DNA of 57,197 nucleotides from a bacterium. Its GTDB lineage: Bacteria > Hydrothermota > Tepidihabitantia > SM23-42 > JAOAFX01. The notes under the pieces are model-generated. The model saw nothing but the letters and a program-made list of their open reading frames with translations. It was not told where the DNA came from and searched no databases. A program made the translations under genes and the position numbers. The stretch is taken from assembly GCA_036382775.1 (NCBI GenBank), contig DASVHD010000035.1, positions 92,804 through 150,000 on the forward strand. The letters run 5' to 3'. Of this stretch, positions 35,549-44,092 are shown in pieces; position 1 is the first letter of the stretch; every line of letters begins with the position of its first letter.

Positions 35549-37461
35549 GGGTGAAAAAGAAAATAGGGGTGTTTCAAGACCGGCGGCTTGCTGGTCTTTG
35601 TTTCTTTTGTCACCAGATCGATCTCCTCGACCACGACCGGCGGCGCGATCACGGACATGGGATAGGAATTGCCGTTCTCATCCCGGAAGAAAAAATTGTA
35701 GGTATAGGCAGTATTGCCAACGGCGACGATATCCCTCAAGATCCTTGATGTGGCGGACGAAAACTCAAGACCCCTTGCCAGCGTCAGCGCGCCGGTCTCC
35801 ACATCGATCTTGTACGCGACAAGCGGCGACGATAAAAGGGGTTTTCCCTTGCCCGCGCCGGCGAAATATCTCATGTAACGTTCCATCGGATCTCCAGCCA
35901 GTGTTGCCTCAAGCCGGCTGATGATAATACCGTATGAGTTCCCGTAACTCTTGCACATCTGGACCAGGGTTTTAATTGGATCGGAAATGGCCGCCGCATC
36001 GTCAACACCGACCACCATGACGCTCGGCAAAGCCGTGTACCGGAAACCATACGATTCGCTCCGGGAACGGCCGTGTCCGTTGGATCCGGGGATCTTCTTG
36101 GTGGGAGACCGGTTCATGAAAAATCCGGCCAGTTTGCCCTCCTTCACGATGTCAACGCGCTGGCTACGAACTCCCTGATCATCGATCAGGAAAGCGCCCA
36201 ATAATGGCACTCCATGCCAGTTAACCAGTGTCGGGTCGTCATACGCGAACATGAAATCCGGCAATACTTTACGTCCGAACCTCCCGCACAGACCGCCGAG
36301 GCCGCTCTTCATGTTCTCGCCCATCATCTCGTTCTCGAACAACGGGGTTCTGGGATCAGACACACCTTTGCCCAGGACCTGGAAAAAAAGCTCGGCCGCG
36401 GCCTGATCCGTGAAAAGCACTGGTCCGGAATAATTTTCTTCCTTTATCAAACTCGCCTGCAGGGAAAGGGTTTCGGCCATGGCCTTGATCGAACTGGTGA
36501 TCTCGGCCAACGGAGGTAGTTGTCCGGGTTCCGGTGCGCAGAAAGACATGAAATCCTCGAGCGGGTCACCGTCCGCAGACTGGGCCTTCGCCGTAACATC
36601 GATCGAAGTGCCCATTTCGACGCGCCGGCTGCGGTTGCCTTCGGCATCCAGAAAATACTGGGCTTGCACGCCGGTATGAAACGTCACTTTTGACTCCTGG
36701 ATGCGCGGGTACATCCGGAACAGACTTGACAGCTCGCCTATTTTCAATTCCCAGGCCGCCCGCTCGAGTCGAAGCTGCGCAAGCCGTTCGTCATCACGGC
36801 AGACCGGGACTTTCGCGAAATCAGCGATCTCGTCCTTGACCTGCTGGTTTTGGATATAAGCCTTTTTGCGTGAAAATTTCTCCAGCGCCTTTTTATAGGT
36901 CCCGTCCGTAACCAGCCACAGCCCGTGCCGGATCGCTTCATAATCATCATCCAGCGGCAGGGTCGCTTGATCAGATTCGATCGATTCCGAACCGCTGACC
37001 TGACAGATGAAATTGCTGTTATCGAAATCATAAGAACCGACCCTCAGATCGACGAAAACGTCCCGGTTGCGCTCGTCCTCGCTGTATATCAAGCCGCCGA
37101 ATGCTGCCTCAATATCGCAAGCCTGCCGGTCGATGACGCGGTAACTCAGGTAATAGGGCTTGATCTGGTTAGAGATCTGCAAACTGGTCATAGATCGGTT
37201 CAGCTCATCAGCCATGGCCCGCATCAACACGCTGTTGTCAAGGTCGTCCGTGTATCCAATATTAACTTGAAGCATAAGAACAACTAATGTTGTAATAAAT
37301 CCTAATATCGAATTTCTAAATCCTAAACAAGCCCCCCCCACCTTCCTCCCCCTCGAGGGGGGAGGATAAAGGAGGGTGTGTTGGTTATTGGTAATTGGTA
37401 ATTGGTAATTATCTGTCATTTGTTTGAAATTTGGTATTTGGTATTTGGTATTTTTCTTCAT
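35545..37461 (-). CDS. pmbA: PmbA/TldE-family exported protein with repeat-derived N-terminal insert
   Basis: 638 aa in the annotated frame. From about residue 60 there is a signal-like helix (SILGFITTLVVLMLQVNIG), then a TldD/PmbA fold (VDLRVGSYDFDNSN, NYSGPVLFTDQAAAELFFQ, GVRSQRVDIVKEGKLAGFFM, SNGHGRSR). The HExxxH motif is absent, as expected for the TldE partner. ATG 37461 overlaps the tldD stop (ATGA). Residues 4-50 are translated repeats: three and four copies of TTGGTAA/TTGGTAT-like units (37385-37452) and a GC-rich palindrome (37332-37378; translated YPPPSRGRKVGGA). The signal helix is therefore displaced from the start. TldD/E proteases process small peptides. Confidence 0.82.
   Translation of the reverse strand: MKKNTKYQIPNFKQMTDNYQLPITNNQHTLLYPPPSRGRKVGGACLGFRNSILGFITTLVVLMLQVNIGYTDDLDNSVLMRAMADELNRSMTSLQISNQIKPYYLSYRVIDRQACDIEAAFGGLIYSEDERNRDVFVDLRVGSYDFDNSNFICQVSGSESIESDQATLPLDDDYEAIRHGLWLVTDGTYKKALEKFSRKKAYIQNQQVKDEIADFAKVPVCRDDERLAQLRLERAAWELKIGELSSLFRMYPRIQESKVTFHTGVQAQYFLDAEGNRSRRVEMGTSIDVTAKAQSADGDPLEDFMSFCAPEPGQLPPLAEITSSIKAMAETLSLQASLIKEENYSGPVLFTDQAAAELFFQVLGKGVSDPRTPLFENEMMGENMKSGLGGLCGRFGRKVLPDFMFAYDDPTLVNWHGVPLLGAFLIDDQGVRSQRVDIVKEGKLAGFFMNRSPTKKIPGSNGHGRSRSESYGFRYTALPSVMVVGVDDAAAISDPIKTLVQMCKSYGNSYGIIISRLEATLAGDPMERYMRYFAGAGKGKPLLSSPLVAYKIDVETGALTLARGLEFSSATSRILRDIVAVGNTAYTYNFFFRDENGNSYPMSVIAPPVVVEEIDLVTKETKTSKPPVLKHPYFLFHP
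37332..37452. repeat. repeat cluster inside the 5' end of pmbA
   Basis: 37332-37378 is a GC-rich palindrome centred on CTCGAG at 37352-37357 with CCTCC arms; 37385-37452 holds tandem TTGGTAA and TTGGTAT units. The palindrome has a close relative at 55216-55266 in the por operon. Confidence 0.75.
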
Positions 37462-39170
37462 GGCAGCTCCTCTTGCGGTTGACCGGTCGGCGCCGGCAGG
37501 ATCGGCGGTTTATCCTGTCCCTTGGCTTTCTTTTCGATCTCGATCTCCGAGACCAGGATCGACGGCGAGATCGATGATACGGGCACCCAACCCGATTCCG
37601 CGCCGCAGGTGCCGTTGAAAATGCCGTAATCGTCACCAGTTAGAATGATCTTGGACAGGGAAAGCAGCGGCGTTCCCACAATGTCGACGCCCCTTACAAC
37701 CTCATCGGGCCGGCCGTCAACATAGACCCGTTTGACCAGTAGGGGAATGACCTTGAACGTTTGCGCCGATTCCCGGCCGGTCATCGTGTATCCGCCGGAA
37801 ATATCGTAAAAAATGAGACCGTATGGTTTATTCTGTTTTTTGCACTCCTCGATAAGATTTTCCCTGAGCTGGACAAAAGGAACCTTGTTATCCGACTGCG
37901 TGTACAGCACACCCTGCCGGGATACGACGCGGCGTCCGTATGACCTCCGGCCGTGACCATTGGACATGGGAAAGTTGGCGATCGGCGAACGGCTGGTCAA
38001 GAACCCCTTGAGCACTCCCTTTTCCACGATTACAGCCTTCTGGGCCGCAACGCCTTCGTCATCATAGTTGTAATGGCCGTTCAGGTCCTGGTTACCGAAC
38101 ACGGTCATGGTCGGGTCATCAACGATGGATATGAATTCAGGCATGATCCGCTCATTGATCTTCTTGGTGAACGTCTGCCCTTCATACTCGCTTTTCTGCC
38201 GGTGTCCTTCAATGCGGTGCCCGAAAATTTCATGGAAAAACACGCCGCAGGCGCGGTTCATGAGAATGGCTGGACCCGAATAGGGCTCGACCAGGGGCGC
38301 ATTCTTGAGCGCCGACAGGTTCATTATCAAGGTATCGATCTTGGCCAGTATGATCTCCTCTGCGGGCAGGGCGTCAAGGTCAGTGGCATAGAAGGACTCG
38401 GCCAGATACAGCTCCATCCCATCGTCGGCCATGGTCGACGCCGAAACCCTGACATAGTAGCGGAAGTATTTATCAAGTATCCTTGTTCCGTCGGTATTGA
38501 CAGTATACTTGTTCTGCGCTAATGCCCGGAGCGAGATCTGCGAGTCGTAGATCCACGCATGCTCCTTGAACCGGGATGACAGCCGCTTGAGCTCAGAGCG
38601 CCAGGGTTCAGTATCCAGCACCAGCGCTGCTGGCTGTCCATCAACAAAAACTATCGGCTTTGATGCGGAAAAATCAGCCGACGTATCGGATTCCGCGACT
38701 TTTACCTGGCGTTCGCTTTGCACCTTGATGTATTTTTCCTGGGCGGATTTGAAGCGCTTGTCGGTCTCTATCCAGAGCGTCGACCGCAGGGCGTCGGGAT
38801 CGTCATCCACGCACACCTCGACCTCGGAAGACATCCAGTCGGAATAATCAAACCCGCCGCCTCTGATCTCGTGGGTATTGTCCAGTTTTGCCGAACCCAC
38901 GCGGACGTCGATATCGAGAAAGCGGTTTTTTTCGTCGGTGTCAGAATAAATGGCGCCCAACGATGCCACGATGCTGACCTGGTGCTGATCCCAGACCTCG
39001 TACTGCAGGAAATACATGGGGATTGGTTTCTGCTTGTGCATCGTATTGAACGAACGGTTAAGCTCCTGTGTCAGCGTCTTCAGGACGATGTTTTCACTGG
39101 CGCGGCCCAGCGCGCAAAGCGTGAGGAGCGCGGCCGCGATTTTCAGCATCCTGCGGTTCTTAAAGTTCAT
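37458..39170 (-). CDS. tldD: TldD-family exported metalloprotease
   Basis: 570 aa. Signal peptide (MLKIAAALLTLCALGRA, from residue 8). HEIFGHRIEG at residues 313-322 is the TldD zinc motif HExxxH; GVAAQKAVIVEKGVLKGFL, SNGHGRRS and a C-terminal ILTGDDYGIFNGTCGAESGW complete the fold. TldD with TldE forms a heterodimeric peptide protease. The export signal on both subunits implies action outside the cytoplasm, unlike E. coli TldD/E. It follows an SDR gene by 8 bases; GGGGG precedes ATG 39170. Confidence 0.88.
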   Translation of the reverse strand: MNFKNRRMLKIAAALLTLCALGRASENIVLKTLTQELNRSFNTMHKQKPIPMYFLQYEVWDQHQVSIVASLGAIYSDTDEKNRFLDIDVRVGSAKLDNTHEIRGGGFDYSDWMSSEVEVCVDDDPDALRSTLWIETDKRFKSAQEKYIKVQSERQVKVAESDTSADFSASKPIVFVDGQPAALVLDTEPWRSELKRLSSRFKEHAWIYDSQISLRALAQNKYTVNTDGTRILDKYFRYYVRVSASTMADDGMELYLAESFYATDLDALPAEEIILAKIDTLIMNLSALKNAPLVEPYSGPAILMNRACGVFFHEIFGHRIEGHRQKSEYEGQTFTKKINERIMPEFISIVDDPTMTVFGNQDLNGHYNYDDEGVAAQKAVIVEKGVLKGFLTSRSPIANFPMSNGHGRRSYGRRVVSRQGVLYTQSDNKVPFVQLRENLIEECKKQNKPYGLIFYDISGGYTMTGRESAQTFKVIPLLVKRVYVDGRPDEVVRGVDIVGTPLLSLSKIILTGDDYGIFNGTCGAESGWVPVSSISPSILVSEIEIEKKAKGQDKPPILPAPTGQPQEELP

Positions 39171-39178
39171 GAAACCCC

Positions 39179-39937
39179 CTATCGCACGTAACTGCCGGAA
39201 TTGATGTCGACCGTGTTTCCCGTTGCATGATCCATCAGACCGCTCAGCAGGAATACGACGGTCGGCGCGACATCATGCGGCATTGCCACCCGGTTCATTG
39301 CGATCTCGGTGGCAACGAATTTTTTTTCGTTTTTTCTAAAATAATCTTCGGTCATCGGTGTCCAGACATAACCCGGAGCCACCACGAACGAATAGATATT
39401 TTCCTTGCCATACGCCCGCGCAACGGTCCGGTTCAAAGCAACCATGCCGGCCTTGGATGCGGCGTATGCCCAGTGATCCTTGTCATCACCCCGAAAAGCC
39501 GCGCGCGAAGCGATATTCACGATCCGTCCGCCGCCTGTTTTCTTGAAATGAAGCACTGCCTCACGGCACAGGATGCCGGTCGAGGTCAGGTTCGTCTCGA
39601 TCGTTCTCTGCCAATCTTTGATCCATTGACGGCGATCGCGAGACAAGGGCGATGACTCATAGATACCGGCATTATTGACCAGCGCGTGGACCCGCTTGTA
39701 TTTTCTTACGACCGATCGAAACAAGGCAGTGCATTTTGAAGGCTCTGAGAGGTCCGCCTGGAACACGGTCGCGTCATGACCCAACGCGCGCGCCACTTTT
39801 TTTGCGTTTTGGATATTCTTATGGCAGTGGACAGCGATCGTCGCACCGTAATCTGCCAGGCACCGCGCTACGGATTCGCCGATGCCACCCGAGGCGCCGG
39901 TCACCAGGATCGTTTGTCCATGAAGGTTTATTTTCAT
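39179..39937 (-). CDS. short-chain dehydrogenase/reductase, FabG-like
   Basis: 252 aa. Cofactor motif TGASGGIGESVARCL (TGxxxGIG), LVNNAGIY (NAG), serine in NIASRAAFR, and catalytic YAASK; AVHCHKN after the second strand is typical of NADP users. Classical SDR fold, probably a 3-oxoacyl or sugar/alcohol dehydrogenase; substrate not assignable. Promoter at 39952-39979 gives a leader of about eight bases without a Shine-Dalgarno. First gene of an apparent SDR-tldD-pmbA operon. Confidence 0.85.
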   Translation of the reverse strand: MKINLHGQTILVTGASGGIGESVARCLADYGATIAVHCHKNIQNAKKVARALGHDATVFQADLSEPSKCTALFRSVVRKYKRVHALVNNAGIYESSPLSRDRRQWIKDWQRTIETNLTSTGILCREAVLHFKKTGGGRIVNIASRAAFRGDDKDHWAYAASKAGMVALNRTVARAYGKENIYSFVVAPGYVWTPMTEDYFRKNEKKFVATEIAMNRVAMPHDVAPTVVFLLSGLMDHATGNTVDINSGSYVR

Positions 39938-39951
39938 TCTATTGTCAGCTT

Positions 39952-39979
39952 ATTATATGCCTTGTTGACAATGAGTCAA
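39952..39979 (-). promoter_or_regulatory. promoter of the SDR-tldD-pmbA operon
   Basis: Minus strand TTGACT (39974-39979), 16 bases, TATAAT (39952-39957). Confidence 0.75.
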
Positions 39980-40023
39980 GATGATCGGCTTTGATGCCTA
40001 TCCACTCTTTCGAGATCCCAACA

Positions 40024-40050
40024 TTACTCCCCCCTCCCTGGATGGGGGAG
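40024..40050. repeat. short GC-rich palindrome
   Basis: CCTCCC and GGGAGG arms around TGGATGG, after the HAD gene end and before the SDR promoter. Related in composition to the palindromes at 33675, 37332 and 55216; no U-run. Confidence 0.45.
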
Positions 40051-40103
40051 GTTTTCTCTTTGGGAACAAAATAAAAAGTGAAAAGGACTTATGGCCGGCG
40101 TAC

Positions 40104-40712
40104 CTAAAGCTTCAGTTTGTAGATATCCTCGGGTCCCATGACCGCCAGGGTTTTCATACCCAGCGCCTGGGCCGGTTCCAGGTCGACGTCTAAGCGGTCG
40201 CCGATGACCAGGCATTCTTCCGGGATGATACCCATGGTATCGATGATCTTCTTGAAGAGCTCCAGATCAGGCTTGAGCATTTCAAAGCTGTTGTATGTGA
40301 ACACCTGATCGAACAGCGCGAAAACACCCAGGGCGATCAGTATGCGTTCGGCCTGAACCTGATTGTTATTGGTCAGAACCGCCAGTTTATATTTCGCTTT
40401 CATCTGTTTAAGGGCCTGCTTCAATTTGGGGTCTTCGTGAATGTATTCGCCGGCGTCAAAATAGGCGCTGTTTTCCTGATGCCAGACACTGATCGGTATG
40501 CCGTATGAGATCAGTGCCCGCGTATACGGCACCGCATGTCCGGTTTGCTTCTTCAGTTCGGCGCGGCGTTCTTCGATCAGCTGTTTTGCCGTTTCATAAT
40601 CGACCTTCTTGTTCTTGGCATACGTGTAATACGCGGCTTCGGCAAAGCATTTTAGCACCTGCGGGCTGCTGTACAGCGTGCCGTCAAGGTCAAAGACGAT
40701 CGCTTTGATCAT
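40104..40712 (-). CDS. HAD-superfamily hydrolase
   Basis: 202 aa. Motif I DLDGTLY (catalytic Asp8 and Asp10), motif II AVLTNNNQ, motif III Lys in EMLKPDLELFKK, motif IV VIGDRLDVDLEPAQALGMK. A helical cap of the C1 type (about 15-85). Phosphatase of an unknown small phosphoester. ATG 40712 overlaps the dedA-like stop by ATGA. RBS not needed if coupled. Confidence 0.87.
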   Translation of the reverse strand: MIKAIVFDLDGTLYSSPQVLKCFAEAAYYTYAKNKKVDYETAKQLIEERRAELKKQTGHAVPYTRALISYGIPISVWHQENSAYFDAGEYIHEDPKLKQALKQMKAKYKLAVLTNNNQVQAERILIALGVFALFDQVFTYNSFEMLKPDLELFKKIIDTMGIIPEECLVIGDRLDVDLEPAQALGMKTLAVMGPEDIYKLKL

Positions 40713-41353
40713 GGGGTCACTTTATCCGGTGCCGTCTTTTTTCTTTTATGTTTGATATATTCCGTCAGCATGGGGATCAGGGAAATGAGGATGATCGCGA
40801 TCACGAAGAATTTCAGGTTATTTTTTACAAACGGTATGTTGCCGAAGAAAAACCCGGCAAAGACGAACAATGCCACCCAGGCCACGCCGCCGATGACGTT
40901 ATAACTGATGAACGCAAAGTAGTTCATCCTCCCGACCCCGGCCACGAACGGCGCGAAAGTGCGGACGAACGGCACGAACCGGGCGATCACGATGGTCTTT
41001 TTGCCGTAGCGGTCAAAAAACGACTTTGTCCTGTCCAGGTGTTCGCGCTTGATAAAGCGGGAAAAGACCTTTTCGCCGAAAAAGTGTCCGATCCAGTAAT
41101 TAACCGTGTCGCCGAGGACTGCGGCCAGGGCGAGAATAAAGAACAGCACGTACACGTTCAGAACGCCGGCGGCGGCAAAAGTACCGGCGATGAAAAGCAG
41201 CGAATCTCCGGGCAGGAACGGAGTCAGCACCAATCCCGTCTCCATGAAGATGACAAGGAATAAGATGACATAAACGTAGTTGCCATAGGTCTGAATAAGC
41301 GTCAGGAGATAAGTATCGACGTGCAGGATGAAATTGATGATGTTTTTTATCAT
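40709..41353 (-). CDS. DedA-family membrane protein
   Basis: 214 aa with four to five membrane helices. FMETGLVLTPFLPGDSLLF and RFVPFVRTFAPFVAGVGRM are the DedA signatures (ExGxxxPxxPGD; RxxPxxRxxxxxxAG). These proteins are thought to translocate undecaprenyl phosphate or other lipids across the inner membrane. The C-terminus is strongly basic (HKRKKTAPDK). Translationally coupled to the HAD phosphatase downstream, so the two may act on a shared lipid carrier phosphate, an inference from position only. Confidence 0.88.
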   Translation of the reverse strand: MIKNIINFILHVDTYLLTLIQTYGNYVYVILFLVIFMETGLVLTPFLPGDSLLFIAGTFAAAGVLNVYVLFFILALAAVLGDTVNYWIGHFFGEKVFSRFIKREHLDRTKSFFDRYGKKTIVIARFVPFVRTFAPFVAGVGRMNYFAFISYNVIGGVAWVALFVFAGFFFGNIPFVKNNLKFFVIAIILISLIPMLTEYIKHKRKKTAPDKVTP

Positions 41354-41360
41354 GGTTCCA

Positions 41361-41939
41361 TTAAGAATGCGTTTTTTTATTTATTTTTTTTAAAAACTCT
41401 TCCGCTTTTTTCCCGGTGGCATGGCGGCTGTTTGTTGTCTGCCGCTTTACGAACTCGCGTGCCGCCTGTTTTTCTTTCATGCCCAGGTCATCATAAAATG
41501 TTTCCAGCGCCAAAATGACCTTGCCGAGCGCGATATTGCGGCATTCAACCGTATCGTAATCGTAGTGTTCGACCTTAAGCAGTTTTCTGGTGATCCGTCC
41601 CCGGTACTCGCACTTTACCTGGGCGATCTCGGCCAGAGCCGAAACCGCATGACCCGCGGTGATAAGCTTGCCAGCATTGAGAAAACCGCATAATCTGCCT
41701 AGCAACCGGCCGGCTTTTTTCTCTTTGTCGGCTTTTATCAGGCACCCGACAATGTCGATCGCGGTCCATTTAAGGATCTGGTTTTCGCTGTCCAAAAGGT
41801 CGATAAAAAATTCAATATGCGGATAGAGCCTGCGGGGATTTTCTCTTGCCGTCGCGACCAGCGCCTTCGCGCAGCCGTACTTAATCTTTGGATCGCTGGA
41901 GGACAGGTCTTTCAGATCCCAGGACGTTGTTTTTTTCAT
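41361..41939 (-). CDS. HEAT-repeat protein
   Basis: 192 aa, pairs of antiparallel helices (KIKYGCAKALVATAREN, QILKWTAIDIVGCLIKADK, HAVSALAEIAQV) in the HEAT/armadillo style. Lys/Arg-rich C-terminus. ATG 41939 lies 7 bases after a TATAAT box, a probable leaderless start. DedA begins 8 bases after its stop, so the three genes form one operon. Function unknown; a second HEAT protein lies at 44120-44653. Confidence 0.7.
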   Translation of the reverse strand: MKKTTSWDLKDLSSSDPKIKYGCAKALVATARENPRRLYPHIEFFIDLLDSENQILKWTAIDIVGCLIKADKEKKAGRLLGRLCGFLNAGKLITAGHAVSALAEIAQVKCEYRGRITRKLLKVEHYDYDTVECRNIALGKVILALETFYDDLGMKEKQAAREFVKRQTTNSRHATGKKAEEFLKKINKKTHS

Positions 41940-41946
41940 TATGGAT

Positions 41947-41974
41947 ATTATACCAAATCTAATGCAAAATTCAA
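41947..41974 (-). promoter_or_regulatory. promoter of the HEAT-dedA-HAD operon
   Basis: Minus strand TTGAAT (41969-41974), 16 bases, TATAAT (41947-41952); start codon 7 bases on. Confidence 0.7.
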
Positions 41975-42017
41975 GGAACTGATTGTGGTTAATCTGCTCT
42001 CTACGTCAATAATATTA

Positions 42018-42054
42018 ACATTCTAACATTCTAACATTCTAACATTTTAGAATG
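42018..42054. repeat. tandem 8-bp repeat ending in a hairpin
   Basis: ACATTCTA is repeated three times plus ACATTTTA; the end forms a perfect stem CATTCTAA/TTAGAATG (42035-42054). It marks the change from core genes to the AT-rich island. Confidence 0.7.
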
Positions 42055-42102
42055 ATCGAATCTTTCCCGGGGTTTAATCTTGCATGGAATGGTTCTATCT
42101 TA

Positions 42103-42255
42103 TTATCCTGCCGCTTTAACAATTTCTCTTGCCCAGTTGGCAGCGCGCTCCAGCTCCACATCCTTTTCAAAACCCTTGCCCAGAGCATCACCCATCGCCC
42201 GGGCGATTTTCTCCGTGTTGCCGTAAACCGAATCATAAACGATCAGTATTTTCAT
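42103..42255 (-). pseudogene. internally deleted flavodoxin
   Basis: A 50-aa frame not visible as a normal-length gene: MKILIVYDSVYGNTEKIARA is a flavodoxin N-terminus with its FMN-phosphate loop, but it passes at once into ELERAANWAREIVKAAG, which resembles a flavodoxin C-terminal helix. The central ~90 residues that hold the isoalloxazine are gone, in frame. Its first 23 bases overlap the end of the AbiEii gene. Non-functional as a flavodoxin. Confidence 0.65.
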
Positions 42256-43078
42256 GGTTGTTTTTGCTCCTTTCCGTAAAAGGCATAAAAAAATCCTTTA
42301 TCAGAGTTACTAATTCGTTGACAGCAAAATCAAAATCGATAAGCTCAGGTATTTGATTTTTCAGCCTGATGTTCCACAATCTTTTGTAATCTGGATGTTT
42401 AATCGCTCTTAACAATGACGACACCTCAATATCAGCACCGCTTTTTTCATAAAAAGACTCCCTGACCGTCCTGATACTTATATTAGACTTAAATAAAAAC
42501 AATAAATCCCATAAATCACGCGGTTCATTAACAACATCTAGAATTCGTAATATTTTTTCCGCAGCTATCGATTCCAAGTCATATGTCTTGAGCTGACGGG
42601 TTTGTCCTTTATAATCATCAAACGTAAATTGGATTTTTCTCTCTTTTGAAGACAGAACAATTATATCCTCTATCATATCTATTTTCAACTTCTTATCCAT
42701 TTGTATCTCAGGTATGATATTGTATGCGATCAGCAACTGGATGTGACCCTTTTGCGGACGCAGTACCTCGCTTATGTTCAGGTCAATAGGCAATACCTTT
42801 TTTGTCTCATCGACAACGCTGGTAAATGCGGTTTCATAAAACGTGCTTTTATTGCCATGGTGTATAATGAAATCAAGATCTTCAGAATACCTGAATTCCG
42901 GAAAGTATATTTTTTTAAGGGCTGTGCCTCCCCGGAAAATCAATTGGGTTCTAAGAAAATCGTTGCCGGCAATGCGGTCAAGGAGCAATTCAATAAAATA
43001 GTCTTTTTCAATCGTATCTTCCGATACTTTGTATTTATCACTTAGTCTCAGGGCAAGGTTGTAATCGATCATCCTCAC
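42233..43078 (-). CDS. abiEii: AbiEii-type nucleotidyltransferase toxin
   Basis: 281 aa. FRGGTALKKIYFPEFRYSEDLDF (residues about 48-70) carries the nucleotidyltransferase motif of AbiEii/AbiGii toxins (GGTxL...R.SEDLDF), with Lys/Asp-rich following strand (KKLKIDMIEDI) and AAEKILRILDVVNEPRDLWDL. Toxins of this group transfer nucleotides to tRNA or other targets and mediate abortive infection. GTG 43078 overlaps the antitoxin stop (GTGA); ATG 43072 is an alternative. The gene end overlaps the flavodoxin remnant. Confidence 0.85.
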   Translation of the reverse strand: MRMIDYNLALRLSDKYKVSEDTIEKDYFIELLLDRIAGNDFLRTQLIFRGGTALKKIYFPEFRYSEDLDFIIHHGNKSTFYETAFTSVVDETKKVLPIDLNISEVLRPQKGHIQLLIAYNIIPEIQMDKKLKIDMIEDIIVLSSKERKIQFTFDDYKGQTRQLKTYDLESIAAEKILRILDVVNEPRDLWDLLFLFKSNISIRTVRESFYEKSGADIEVSSLLRAIKHPDYKRLWNIRLKNQIPELIDFDFAVNELVTLIKDFFMPFTERSKNNHENTDRL

Positions 43079-43914
43079 GCCTGCAAGATTTTCCTAATTT
43101 GCTCCGCGCCCACATTATCCAACAAGCGCCAGCTATTGCCTTTTATTGCTCTCTTACCCATTGTCGGATCGAAAATATCGTACCTCAATCTTACATATTT
43201 TTTTAGCGCATCCAAAAGCCAGGAAGGACCTATCTCAGTGAGTTCAAGAATATAGCCAATCCTTTTTGCCACCACATTCTTGCCGTATTTTTGAACATAC
43301 GACAGTAATAGTTTATAATCAATTCTATCTTTAGCCAACCAAATGCCTTTTGCCACTTCGGTCATGCCGCCGCAGTATTCCGGATGAGCGACAGCATCAA
43401 TGATTGTTTTTTCAATGTTCGACAGATTGGCTTTTTCGGTCTTTGTAACCCAGGCGCTGGTCACACCCCAGATCTTGGATTTATCAACGAATACAAAGAT
43501 AACCGTTTGCTTTAGCGCCTTGGGAACAACCTGTCTTATCGGCGTGGCCACAAAAATTTTCAGTAATGGCTGGGTCGTCATACCCCAGTACCGCATCGCA
43601 CTGTAGAATGCGATATAATAATGCGGTGAATTGGCAATCTCCCGGGCGACTATATACCAGTTGCCGGAATAGCTGTCAATTGATCCGAGTTCCTGGGGGA
43701 TAATAATATGTATTCCCTTTTTGAGAGTCGATATTATTTTTCGCTTTGTAAGCTCGGAAACCAGACGACCCGCCGAGAAGTAATTCAACCCGGTTATTCG
43801 CTCCACATCCTTTATCGTAAAGATCAGCTTATGCTCATTGTAGAGTTCCGTAATCAACCCGGCACTCGTTCTTCCAAGCGTTCTAATGATTCTTTTATCC
43901 ATATTATCAACCAT
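43075..43914 (-). CDS. abiEi: AbiEi-type antitoxin/transcriptional repressor
   Basis: 279 aa. N-terminal winged helix (TIKDVERITGLNYFSAGRLVSELTKR, cut here as residues about 32-58), then the AbiEi-C domain (YIAFYSAMRYWGMT, VIFVFVDKSKIWG, VTKTEKANLSNIEKTIIDAV). AbiEi silences its toxin by repressing the operon. An inverted repeat at 43927-43945 in its promoter fits such autoregulation. Start ATG 43914 has no strong Shine-Dalgarno. Confidence 0.85.
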   Translation of the reverse strand: MVDNMDKRIIRTLGRTSAGLITELYNEHKLIFTIKDVERITGLNYFSAGRLVSELTKRKIISTLKKGIHIIIPQELGSIDSYSGNWYIVAREIANSPHYYIAFYSAMRYWGMTTQPLLKIFVATPIRQVVPKALKQTVIFVFVDKSKIWGVTSAWVTKTEKANLSNIEKTIIDAVAHPEYCGGMTEVAKGIWLAKDRIDYKLLLSYVQKYGKNVVAKRIGYILELTEIGPSWLLDALKKYVRLRYDIFDPTMGKRAIKGNSWRLLDNVGAEQIRKILQA

Positions 43915-43926
43915 TTCTGTATAGAA

Positions 43927-43972
43927 TTAACGCTCTCATCGTTAATTATATACACAAATAGTAGTTTGTCAA
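43927..43972 (-). promoter_or_regulatory. promoter and operator of the abiE operon
   Basis: Minus strand TTGACA (43967-43972), 16 bases, TATAAT (43945-43950). Immediately after the -10 box lies TTAACG-N7-CGTTAA (43927-43945), a likely AbiEi binding site. Confidence 0.75.
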
Positions 43973-44092
43973 GCGTTATATAACATAAACCCAGACACAG
44001 ATTTATACAGCAAAGACATAGTTTCCTCTCCCCTTGTGAAAAGGAGTTTAACCAATCTGAACGGATCGGCTTTGTTCAACGCTGTAAGCCAA

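Noticed and set aside
42018-42049. CRISPR-like array
   Set aside because: Units are 8 bp with no spacers; a simple tandem repeat.
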